A DNA stretch of 64,000 bases, taken from contig JASDDO010000026.1 of the NCBI GenBank assembly GCA_030015575.1, forward strand, positions 27,110,079 to 27,174,078. Direction: 5' to 3'. This document shows, piece by piece, positions 20,557 to 30,508 of this stretch. Source of the DNA: Agapanthus africanus (lineage: Eukaryota; Streptophyta; Magnoliopsida; Asparagales; Amaryllidaceae). Every line of letters begins with the position of its first letter. The first letter of the stretch is position 1. A program made the translations under genes and the position numbers. Below the pieces are notes generated by a model that worked only from the letters and a program-made list of their open reading frames with translations, searched no databases and had not been told where the DNA came from.

Positions 20557-23230
20557 TGTCACGTCCCGCTTCCCAAAAAAAGGAGAAGGATGACGTGGCA
20601 TGGTCCGCAACCAAACTGTATTTAAGGTGGTCTATTCAATACAGTTACGTTAAGCGTATGAATATTTAACATGCAGGATGTGTACCAAAACAAAAATAAT
20701 AAAAGCGAAAGGCGTTTTATTTCTATTAACCAAACTTTATTACATCCTGAAGAAAAAAATAAACTAAGTAGTTTAATTACATCGAGAATAAACAAAAGCC
20801 CTAAACATGTGGGCAAACGGCAAAAATTAAATCTAGCTAATCTTCCATCGTCCAGTCTGCATAATCTTCATAAGTTGGCTTCACACCTTGATCTTCGCTA
20901 TAATCCTCATTCTTATCTGACGGACATTCCAAAGATAGAGAAAGAAAAGGAAAGTCCGTCAGCGAGTTATACTCGGGTAGGATTGCCTCATAAGAAAGTA
21001 AAGGTATAGAAACGAACAGGTGTATATAATGAATATGATGTACATGTGTGCAGACATAAGGTAAGGGGTGTAAATGTTTGAAATGCACAAATTCAAGACG
21101 TTTTGAGGAGAGGTATATATGAGCATGAGTATGTTGTAAGTTATATGTAGACAAGTAGTAGGAAATATAAGTGAAGATAAAAGTTCGTATTAGTTTGTTA
21201 AATAAGGGTCCGGATACTCGCGATTATTCCGTTGTGGCCACGGAACAACAACTGGGGAAGTGAAATGTACCGTTTCACTTCCCGGGATCATGATCGAGTA
21301 GTAGGGGAATCCGAGTTCCGAATTATTTTTGCCTAATCAAACTACCCATCCTCGTGGTTCAGTATAAAGGTTTTGACGAATTAGAGTTAGTGCGTATACC
21401 TCTAGGTATGGAATTTCCACATTGTATAGTCGCTCATATATTGGACTGTTCGCCCGGAATATCGGGATCTTCATATTTGTATAGTCGTCCACACTTTGGA
21501 CTGTTCACCCGGAATATCGGGATCTTCATATTTGTATAGTCGTCCACACTTTGTACTGTTCACCCGGAATATCGGGATATTCATATTTGTATAGTCGTCC
21601 ACACTTTGGACTGTTCACCCGGAATATCGGGATCTTCATATTTGTATTCCATACCTAGGACCGCACATTCTAACCGTAACATGTTTTGTATATATCATGT
21701 TGTCATAAACTGGAATTTTAAAGTATTGATCTCGTTTAATATGGCCTTCCACAACCACCCGTTTTATTTCCTAGAGTTTGTAAAGTACTTCGTGTCATCT
21801 TAGAGAAAGCTTAGTAAAAAAAGAAGAAGATTGGTGTTTAAATATCTTTTATTACTTCTAAAAAAACCATGATATTTGGGATATTTATTATTTTGGAAAA
21901 ACATAATGTTTTACGGAAAATATCCTTTCGATAAAGGTTGTGGTGTTTATTTGAAAATCTTTTGCAAGAGGTTTTATTTGAAAATCTTCACTGCTCCTAA
22001 TATTCCAAAAGGACAAGTTATGAGGTCCTCAAATCGCCTCTTCACCGCCAATTGTGGCCAGGTAAGCACAAGTAAGGAAAGGAGGGATCCGCTCACGAAT
22101 CACCGTGAGACGGGCCTTTTAAAGTTACCTTTCTCACTTGTCTAGCCTAGGCACCACAAAGTCTGGTTTAGATAAACGATCGATGCCTACAACCTTTCAT
22201 TTGTCCTAAATTGGTGTTATTTTAAAATTACCTTTTAAAAGATACTAAATATTCCCATTTGAAAAGATATCGTTATTTAAATTTAATATTTTCTTCTTTA
22301 AAAAGTTGAGGGGTTTTAAAAATATTTGTAAGTAAAATATACGTATGCTATATCTAAAATATTTATTTCACATATCTTTATTTCTTATAGTTATTTAAAC
22401 AAATATAATAATTCAATTAAACGAGGGTATCTTGTGGAAGTAACCAATTTCGAGATCGTTTTTATAGTATGGGTATGACAGAGATGAAATGAAAATTCAT
22501 GGGTTATATCAGATTCCAGGTATTATGGGTGTGCAATATACTTTTGTTTACAGAGGAAATTAAACACCGTTTTAAAAATGGGTTAACGTTGTTATTATTA
22601 TTGAGGGTACAAGGAATAAGCATGCACGAATATTATAACACCATTTTAAATGGGGGTTGATGATTAGAAGTTGGAACTAGGTTATTGAGATAGAAGAAGG
22701 TGACAGGAAAAAGGGAGAGAGGCGGATCCTACATTTGTTTAGAGTTTGGACGTAGACGGTGGAAGACGTAGGCTGGTACAAAACTCCGCAAAAGCATCGC
22801 GTCCCGATTTTTCCTCGGCAATTGGATGGAGCCGTAGCGTCGGCGTCGTCGATACGAAGGCACCGGTATTTTTTTCAGAATTTTTTGGAGTTCGGTGGTA
22901 TGAGAAATTTCGGTTTGAAGGTGTCTACTTATAGCATTTTCCAAACAACAGAAAAATCCAAAATTCTGTTAAATTGCACTGAAAATCACGCTGGCCCATG
23001 ATTGCCCATGATTTTCGAATCATGATCTCGTGATTGCGCCCGCCACCACTAATTCGTGGCCGTTGGATCTGCATCCAACGGCACAGATTGCTCAACCGTA
23101 GACACCGCCGCCGCCACGTGTCGGGCGTGGGGCAACCACTCGTTTTCACGTGGTCCCCACCACGTAGGCGCTGGCGGTGTGATCTGGGCCGTTGGATCAT
23201 GGATCCAACGGTCCAGATCAATGGGATTTT

Positions 23231-23290
<60 letters not shown>

Positions 23291-23786
23291 TTATATAAAA
23301 TATATTCTGTTTATTATTTAAAAATTGGATTTGGCTTTAAAAAAATTGTTAAAAATAGTTACAAACACGGGAAAATTATGGAAAAATTTCAGAAAATATA
23401 TTTTATTATTATCTTTAGTATAAAAATAGTTTTGGGCTAAAACTAAGTAATATAACTGTTCCTATGGTTTGAGCTAGTTTCTAAAGTTATATAAAATCTA
23501 GTTTATCCTTTAAAACATTTTTAATTACAAATTAATTACTTTGATTGATGATAGAAATATGTAGATTATTTTAAGGCGTTATAAAATTTTATTAAAACAT
23601 TTTAAGCCTATAAAACAATAAATAGATTTTAGAAAAAAAATCCTTTAATCATATTCAATGCTTTGAAAATTATTAACACTCCTTTAAAAATTATTCTTCT
23701 ATAAAAGAAACACGTAAACAATTATTTGATAGTAGAAATTTAAATAAAATATATTTTATTAGTTATTAGAAAACATGGTCGTTACA
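20557..23786 (-). repeat. 5' LTR of the TR-GAG element (3230 bp)
   Basis: It is the partner of 14189-17278, longer mainly through two extra 55-bp units (21425-21651) and an expanded TA run (23236-23287). It contains the Athila-derived-looking segment at about 22000-22215. It ends TTACA at 23786, followed by the duplicated ATTAG. Confidence 0.9.
23236..23287. repeat. TA microsatellite
   Basis: An uninterrupted run of about 25 TA units inside the 5' LTR; the corresponding site in the 3' LTR (near 16768) has only a few. Confidence 0.95.
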
Positions 23787-23791
23787 ATTAG

Positions 23792-24280
23792 TCCAATTCT
23801 GGAGAATCCAAAGGAACCAGTGAAGAACATATGATGATGTTCTTGGTGTATGGTAATGGCAGCTTCCATAGGGAGGCGGTTACTGATTCAAGTTTCCAAG
23901 ATGACATGAAAGACAGAGTGTCTGTTATGAGTTATTAGTTTACCTTCCTTTGGAGGAGCAGTATATTATAAAGAGTTCCAAGCGGGATACTGGGGTAGTC
24001 GTGACGAAAGGTGCTGATTATAAATCAGCAGAGGATACAGCTCAAGAAGTTGCTGATAAAATTGTTCATTTATGAATTTCTTCCTATCGTCTGTCCAGAA
24101 AAATTCTAAGGCAGGTATTACTCAGTTCGGGAGATAGCCGATCTCCGTGAAGGTGAGATACAGAGAGATGAAGATAGATTCATTACAGCCGATCCACTCA
24201 CTGAGGCTGTTTCTCGAATATGGTTTGTGAAACTGTTAGTAGAGAAGTTGGGTATGCGATACCGCAATAATTGGCCTTAA
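23792..24280 (+). pseudogene. Copia element 1: broken RNase H and pol end
   Basis: Directly after the ATTAG duplication the copia frame resumes. MMMFLVYGNGSFHREAVTDS (about 23830-23890) matches the start of copia RNase H after the K(D)YLRRTKD motif. Stops interrupt the middle. The end DRFITADPLTEAVSR (around 24175-24215), followed by MRYRNNWP and a stop, is the standard copia pol C-terminus (ADPLTK...). Together with 13126-14188 it shows that the TR-GAG element landed between RT and RNase H. Confidence 0.8.
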
Positions 24281-24590
24281 GTGCAATTGGGAGATTGTTG
24301 GATATAGGGGCTCTCAAGGCAATTATTGTAATTGTAAGAAGACTTATACAGAGAACAATCTTACTCAAGATGATAGTATAGTATAGCATTTTTCTTTATC
24401 ATTCATGTGTATAAGTTTTATTCATTATCATGTATCGCTAATACATAATGATAAAGCCCTTAGGATATTTTCTTAACTACCAAGATTATGATAGGGATCA
24501 TACTAGTGGAGCATGGGTAGTCTATAAGCACATCCTTAAATGTCCCTAATCGTAGGAGTATCGAGACTAGACTTCAATATTCCAGAGTAC
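24281..24590 (+). repeat. Copia polypurine tract and partial LTR
   Basis: After the pol stop, GTGCAATTGGGAGA leads into TGTTGGATATAGGGGC at 24296. The same LTR start, TGTTGGATATAGATGC, lies at 48462 behind copia element 2. The two match in several blocks (GCAATTATTGTAATTG, CTTATACAGAGAACAATCTT, CGCTAATACAT...GATAAAGCCCT). The LTR is cut near 24590, where element A begins. Its remainder may be 33456-34004 plus 41231-41251. Confidence 0.75.
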
Positions 24591-24616
24591 GAGCAGAAGA
24601 TAAGTTTGGGGGTATT
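24591..24616 (+). other. Remnant of an Athila-like internal end with polypurine tract
   Basis: The run TACGAGCAGAAGATAAGTTTGGGGG precedes the 5' LTR of element A. The same sequence, with small changes, precedes its 3' LTR at 30478-30508, where it is the normal polypurine tract. Finding it outside the 5' LTR is unexpected. Confidence 0.8.
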
Positions 24617-25983
24617 TGTTCATACCATAATTCTGCATTATTATATTCCTCAGTCCTAGTCATTTTACAAATAAACAGGTGCTTTTGACCCATATCTGCT
24701 ACATAGTTGCAGGTTACAGATTTTCGGGACAAAAACAGTGAAAACAATGAAAAGACGATGCAAAAGTGAGATTTCGACCAACAAACAGAGAATCTTGATA
24801 AAGCCTACACGAAGATCAGTTCACAAAATACAAGGCAGCGCAACGTTCAAGACTTCGTCACGAAGCAACGGTAAAAGTCCACTACAATTATTCACTGTGG
24901 AAATCTGGAAGAAACATAGAAGCCAATCTGAGAAAAGAACAAAAGAAAATTGAAGAAAACATGCAACAGAACAACCCCAGGAAAAATGAGCCCACAAGGA
25001 CCATAAACGGCCGTGGAACCGCGGCCAAACATGGGCTTTGGCCGTGGATCCGCGGCCACGTGGCCCACGTGGAGATGCAAAATTCTATTGACGGCTGCGA
25101 GCGTTGACTAGGTCTTTTTGTTAGGGGGTATTTTTGTAAAAGCAGATATGAGTCAATTGTAACCCTAGGGTTTCTATGATCTATAAATAGAACCCTATAC
25201 CTCTTTTGGAGGTATGCCTCCTTTCATTAATAAAATTCAGATTTCTTTTGGAGAGCATCGATGCCTCTTTTCATTTCATCTATTCATATCTGACAAGTCT
25301 TGTGTAAATGTTTGAAGAGAGCCATCTGTAAAGTAAGTAATTTTATTTAATTGCCCCTAGTTTAGATCTTTAATCCCTTGCTCTAGATAGATAGATAGCA
25401 TGTTCTTCAATTCCCTAATGAGCGAGTAGTCTCTTCGCTTGTTAGGGTTAGCTTTGGGGAAGGCTTTTGAGAGATGAGATCTCTCATCCCTTTCTTGCCC
25501 ATCACATATAATCAATAGGACTCCATGCATACATGCACACACCGCTCCCTACGGCACCCTATCCCACGAGGTAGCGGTGATACCGTAGTATAAAGACCCG
25601 GTTGAGCGTGTTTTCCATGGAGGTTAAGGTAAGGATTGATAAAGGAAGGACAAGAACCTAGAGGAAGAAATATCTTCCCGAATGGTTCTAATCCCCTTTA
25701 TTAATAATTACCATAACACCTCATAGATCTTAATTTGGGTATAGAAAGCGGTGAGATTTATTTACATTTCCAAACCTACCCTAAACCTAACCCTAGCAAG
25801 ATTTAGATCTAGATTAATTTAGTTTTTAGATTTAAATCAATCCGTTCACACCGTTCAGAATTAACTCGTTAGAGCGATTAGGAAATTCACAGCATCCCTG
25901 TGTACCGACCCGTACTCACCAGCTAGCTACCAAGCGACGTCGTTCTTGATTGCGGTTTAGAAATATTTTTGACATACGAATCA
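24617..25983 (+). repeat. 5' LTR of element A (1367 bp)
   Basis: It begins TGTTCATACCATAATTC and ends TTGACATACGAATCA, next to the primer-binding site. It contains two GC-rich dyads (25009-25026 and 25040-25057), TATA motif CTATAAATAG (25181-25190) and AATAAA at 25230-25236. The small frame at 24738-24953 is repeated in the 3' LTR and has a diverged counterpart in element B. Confidence 0.9.
25181..25190 (+). promoter_or_regulatory. TATA box of the Athila-like LTR
   Basis: CTATAAATAG is placed the same way in every LTR of this group in the window: 31073-31082, 31754-31764, and on the minus strand 54349-54358, 60880-60889 and 47379-47388. Purine/pyrimidine-rich GGAGGTATGCCTCC and AATAAA follow within 60 bp. 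Confidence 0.65.
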
Positions 25984-26125
25984 AATGGCGCCGTTGCCGG
26001 GGATCGAACCCGGGTCACCCGCGTGACAGACAGGAATACTCACCACTATACTACAAATATAAAAATTTATCATTTTGTTATTTTGTAAAAATCTCTAAAT
26101 CAAATGGCGCCGTTGCCAGGGATGG
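25984..26125 (+). other. Primer-binding site extended to a near-complete tRNA-Asp copy, plus a second PBS
   Basis: TGGCGCCGTTGCCGGGGA (25986-26003) is the usual tRNA-Asp primer-binding site of Athila-type elements. Here complementarity to plant tRNA-Asp(GUC) continues to 26056, covering the T arm, anticodon loop (GTGACAG), D arm and most of the acceptor stem, with about three or four differences from the sequence I know. A second site, TGGCGCCGTTGCCAGGGA, lies at 26105-26122. The sequence between them (26057-26087) is a copy of 26196-26228. No tRNA gene is claimed; the orientation is that of a PBS. Confidence 0.85.
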
Positions 26126-27264
26126 CGTGTTATTTTCTTTTTGCAATTTCGGGTTAATCTAAAATTAAAAAATCATAAAAACTGAAAAATCAAAAAAATA
26201 TAAAAATTTATCATTTTGTTATTTTGTGAAGGGTATCTTTGTTTGAATTTTGCAGGATCTACAATCAAGTTCGGATCTGGAAATCTCTAGAGATCAAAAC
26301 CGCAAACATCAAATCTGAACAAACAGAGAAATATCACAACAGACAACAGAAGAAATTTGGAGGACCGAGTCAACAAGTCAACCGCGGCGATCTGGTGACA
26401 AAAAAAACGGCCAACCGGCCGCGGAACCGCCGCGCGACCCCCCTTCAGGCCGCGGAACCGCCGCGCCCTGGTCGATTCAGTGCTTGAAAAAAAAATCTGT
26501 AAGTCTTCTGATCTCCTCCTCTGCAAATCTATGATATCTCTTCTGAAAAAAATCTCCTGTAGAATTCTTTGCGCTTAAAAAATCTTCACTCTTCCAATAA
26601 CAAATCTTGTGCAGGATTCTTTGCGCCGCGCTTAAATAAATTTTTTTTATTGCAAGTGGTTGTTACTGTTTTGCATATTTTTAATCGGACTTTAAGGGGT
26701 TTGAGACCAATTCAGATTGGGTGGGGATTTCATCACCCTTCCCAGGACCCCAGAAATCACATAAGGCATTTGCATTGACCAATCTTTAATTAAAAAAATA
26801 CTATACTCGGCCCTAAGGACGTCGCGCTCAATAGGATAGAGGACTAGTTATAGGCATCGACCGTTTATCCTAACCTGACTTTGCGGTGTCTAGGCAAGTG
26901 TGTCCAAGACGAGTGGTTACTTAATTAGGACCACTACTTGTAGTGGGGAGCCTCCCACTCACCTGGCACTTACCTGGATGCAATTGGCGGTGAAGAGGCG
27001 GTTTGAGGTCCTATTTCTAGCCCTTTGGAACAGTTAGGAGCTGTCTAGCTGACCTAGGTGACCCTAGATCTAGGCTTGATTGTGCATTTGTAGTTAATTG
27101 AAAGTGTGTCTAAGCCCTTTATCGAAAATTTTTGCAAAACGTTCCAAATAAAAAAAAAGAAAAAAGGATAAATTTTTATAAAAACTTGCAAAAATTTTGT
27201 CGCTAAGAAATCCCTGCACCCCACTACATCCACCTTCTTTCTCTTCTCTTCTCTTTCTTACATC
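26126..27264 (+). other. 5' UTR of element A
   Basis: No coding signal is seen. At 26409-26470 two GC-rich motifs, GGCCGCGGAACCGCCGCG, lie 35 bp apart and resemble the dyads of the LTRs. The part from 26805 to 27150 (CCCTAAGGACGTCGCGCTCA, then GCGGTTTGAGGTCC, then TGACCTAGGTGACCCTAGAT) matches element B at 60010-60372 in reverse, with a diverged middle section. Confidence 0.7.
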
Positions 27265-29238
27265 ATGGGTACCCCACCTCACAAATCTCTTGCCAAACTT
27301 TGTTATCCTGAACCTAAGTTTGCCTCCTACGCGAATTGTTTCAGTCGATTTAAGGACGACCCCTCCATGCCTAAAATTTCTTTGAAAGATCAAATAGAAG
27401 CGTCTAGGAGAAACAGTTCGACTTTGCAATCCACTTTGTATCAACCTTCACCACCTTCCTACGTTGATACCACTTTTTCGAGTCCTGTTGTAACTCCTAA
27501 ACCCATGTCTATCGCTGAGCATATTGCACAATCTCGTAGCCGATCTTTCACTCCTCTCCACACATCCAATTCTAGGGATCAACAAGTCCATTCACCTTAT
27601 TATCCAAATGTTGATCTTACTCCTGTTCAACCATCCAATTCCTACCAGTCCTACCCGACTTTCCCACCTTTCCTAGACATTGCTTCTACACAACAATTGG
27701 GAGTTTCAAGTATCCAATCAATTTTGAATCTTTTACCGAAACCCCTTCACAACTCATGTCTAGTTTGGAACAGTCGTTGGAAGCTTATATTTTAGCAACA
27801 AACAAAATGATTAGGAATGTGGATGCGTCCATTGCCGCCCTTATGCAACCTAATGAACCGGTAGCTAGTTTCCAACTAGCTCCAAATTTTCCAATGTATG
27901 ATGGGGCGGTTGGACAGAGTGAGAATTTGAGAGGATTACCAAATCAAACCTACCTATACCCAATTGAATCCCACAACTCCGATTTTTAAAACAAGTGCTC
28001 CAAATAATGAGTTGTGCGACTTTGTAGTGCTTGATTTTCCAGATTGTGAAGAGTCCCTTTCGAGTGAAACCATACCTAATCCTTTTGAACTTTACACCTC
28101 CACTTTAGAGCCTAAATCAATTGATATCCATGCTTTTGATGAGGTGTCCCAAAAAATTGATTGTCACTTGATTGAGGATATAGACGCCGGGAATATTTTG
28201 GATGATGAACCCTTAAGTTTGAGTGAAATTTTATCTCCAATTCATCATCCCGAGTCATTAAATGTTTCTCCCGAACCTCATATGCGTCTTGATTTTGATG
28301 ATAACTTCATGGATGAAATAACTTTTGAGGAGAATTATGAGGAGAGTATTGAGGAGAGTATTGAGAATAATATTAAGGATGAACCATTTTTGTTTGATGT
28401 GTCGGATTTTCCAATTCATCCTCTTGAACCTTTAACTAAATCACCCTCCCTCCTTTCCATCGTTCTGACCACGCAAAAGATCATGCTGGAGGACTGTGAG
28501 CTTGAAAAATTTCTCTTTGAATCTGACACAGTTCTCATAGACGATAACGATTACGAGTGTTTCACTTTTTCGGACGATGTTGAAAACTCACCTCCCGAGT
28601 TTGAGTCTTTTATATTTTCAGATGAGTTCGTTGAACCATCAGACTCGGTTGCTTATAGGCATTTCGAACCATTGATGGAATCCTTCAAGTTTGAGACAGA
28701 TTACTTAGGTGAGATTAAGACTATCCCTAAATCACTCCCTTTCGTCCTTCCTATCGCTTCGACCACGCAAGACTCCGTCGCGTTGCCATTTTCAATAGAG
28801 GGTTTACCAAGTTCTACGTACACATGTTTTCTCGCGAATCTTGAGGGATTTGACCCCATTTCTTGACGGGTTGATAGATTAGCACAATCTCTTTTAACAC
28901 ATCGGTCTTCACATATTGCGCTAATTTATTCACTCGATTTACACCCTCAAGATCGTACTACACTTCTTTCTCTTTTCCGCTATTCTCCTCCTCCACCGAG
29001 ACCGTATACCGTTTCTATCTCCACACGGTCTCGTGTGCTTCTCATTTCTTTTCTTTCCACTCCATTCTTTCACCAACTCTACCATTACCACGATAAGATT
29101 TTTGAGTGGTTGGTGCTAACCTTTGGCCTGTGTAAGGCCTTGTTTAGTTTGGGGAGGACCTTGTTGTATATATGTATATATTTTTTTTTGTTTTCTTTTT
29201 CTATTAACAAAAAAAATCAATTTTTTTTATATAAATAA
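27265..29238 (+). pseudogene. Degraded ORF of element A, unknown function
   Basis: Two frames are needed. Frame 1 runs 27265-27795; a shifted frame (27756-27989) bridges a +1/-1 pair of indels; frame 1 resumes at 27964-28866 and stays open to 29238 after a TGA at 28864-28866. The N-terminal part is Ser/Pro/Thr-rich. The bridging piece SLEQSLEAYILATNKMI resembles SLERSLDAFLQQS in the gag C-terminal part of element B. The acidic part (DCELEKFLFES, DNDYECFTFSDD, EFVEPSDSVA) matches the linker between protease and RT of element B. The tail KIFEWLVLTFGLCK has a counterpart in B near 56420-56480. It looks like joined gag/pol remnants without any catalytic domain. Confidence 0.65.
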
Positions 29239-29784
29239 ATAAACAGGGGAGTGCCGACATTTTGACCATCTAGGTGTAGCATGACAGTGAGGACACTGTC
29301 AAAGTTAAGTTTGGGGGTATGCTCGGTAAGCCTTCTTCCTTCGCATTCATGTGTATATTTTTGCATTTGCATACTTATTTTAAAACCCATAAAAATTAAA
29401 AAATTTCAAAAATTATAAAAATTAAAGTATTCAATTTTGGCCATAATTGACTTGAGTTTGACAAAAAGGTTGACTAGCTATGAACAACTAGATCCTAGAC
29501 TTAGGAAATTAAAAACCCTAAAAATAACCTTTCTTAAAATTAAACGGTAGAAAGTATATGTCTTTGTAGTTTATTTAGAAATAGACAAATTTTGAGTTCA
29601 CTTCTTGGGCTAAGTCGAAACAAAGGAAAAGTATTGATATTTTTATTAGAGTATAAGTTTGAAAAATAATTCCTAGCTTAAGTCTAGATTCTGAAAATGT
29701 GTACCCTACAAATTGCACAATCACGTACCTTGAAACTTGGAATAGTAGAAGAGACCTTGAAATGCTCTTGTCTAAAGTCCTTAG

Positions 29785-29827
<43 letters not shown>

Positions 29828-30508
29828 AGTGTGAATAAAGAAAAAAAAATGAACACTGGTTTTTGTGATTACTTAAGGCTGCAAAAATAGAAAAATATTT
29901 AGCGAGAGTGCTTCATCACCTAGTGCCTTAGACAAACTGGTTTGGGAGTCACTGCTAAAAAGCCTTAGGTGTTACAAGACTAGGAAGTACGCTTTAAAGT
30001 GCAAACGCATTTTGTAATCGGTTGTTGGTACCTCAAGAAGTATTAACGGTCGCATGAAGGATGTGTAAGAAAAATTCATTTAAAATTCACTAATTAAGAA
30101 GTACTTTGGACAACGGACAAGAGTATGATTGCTTGATTTGAATTTCCAAGTGTAGGGGTGATTTATACACACACGTAGGGGTATGTGATTGGGGTTTAGA
30201 TAAGAGATAGGAATGAAGAATAGGACTTGTATCTTTAATAGAGATGATAAAAATTCCTATGTTGAGATGGAACCCTAGAAGGAAAACTTACGAGATGCCA
30301 AACGCTAAGTAGGTCTGCAGAACATATATAATCTTAAGTTAAATGATAAGGAAGCGTGAAGAATACGGGTGGATAATTTATGAGTCAAAGATAATTGTTG
30401 CACGAGCTCAGTGCAATCGCGTTTCCCTGCGAAAGTGAGGTTAGGATTTTGTCGAGAATAAAAACTAGGTTTTCTCGAGGACGAGCAAAAGATAAGTTTG
30501 GGGGTATT
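29239..30508 (+). other. 3' non-coding region of element A
   Basis: It matches element B at 54939-56350 in reverse. An internal polypurine run, AAGTTAAGTTTGGGGGTA (29301-29318), lies 1.2 kb before the terminal one at 30491-30505. A TA microsatellite occupies 29788-29823. B carries an extra ~125 bp (55050-55185) that A lacks. Confidence 0.7.

Larger units (their letters stand above)
14189..23786 (-). mobile_element. TR-GAG type non-autonomous gypsy element (9598 bp)
   Basis: It has two long LTRs (14189-17278 and 20557-23786) and ends TGTAACGACC...GGGACGTGACA read on the minus strand. A perfect 5-bp duplication ATTAG flanks it (14184-14188 and 23787-23791). Between the LTRs lie a gag of Tekay type and an acidic ORF but no protease, RT, RNase H or integrase, so it must rely on enzymes from another element. 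It splits copia element 1 between RT and RNase H. Flanks, LTRs and gag are well preserved compared with the copia host, so it is a younger insertion. Confidence 0.9.

Noticed and set aside
25986-26056. A tRNA-Asp gene
   Set aside because: It sits exactly at the primer-binding site in the antisense orientation, joined to the LTR end, and lacks the first few acceptor bases.
29699-29890. Frames with IYIYIY runs (also at 23034-23440)
   Set aside because: They are translations of TA microsatellites.
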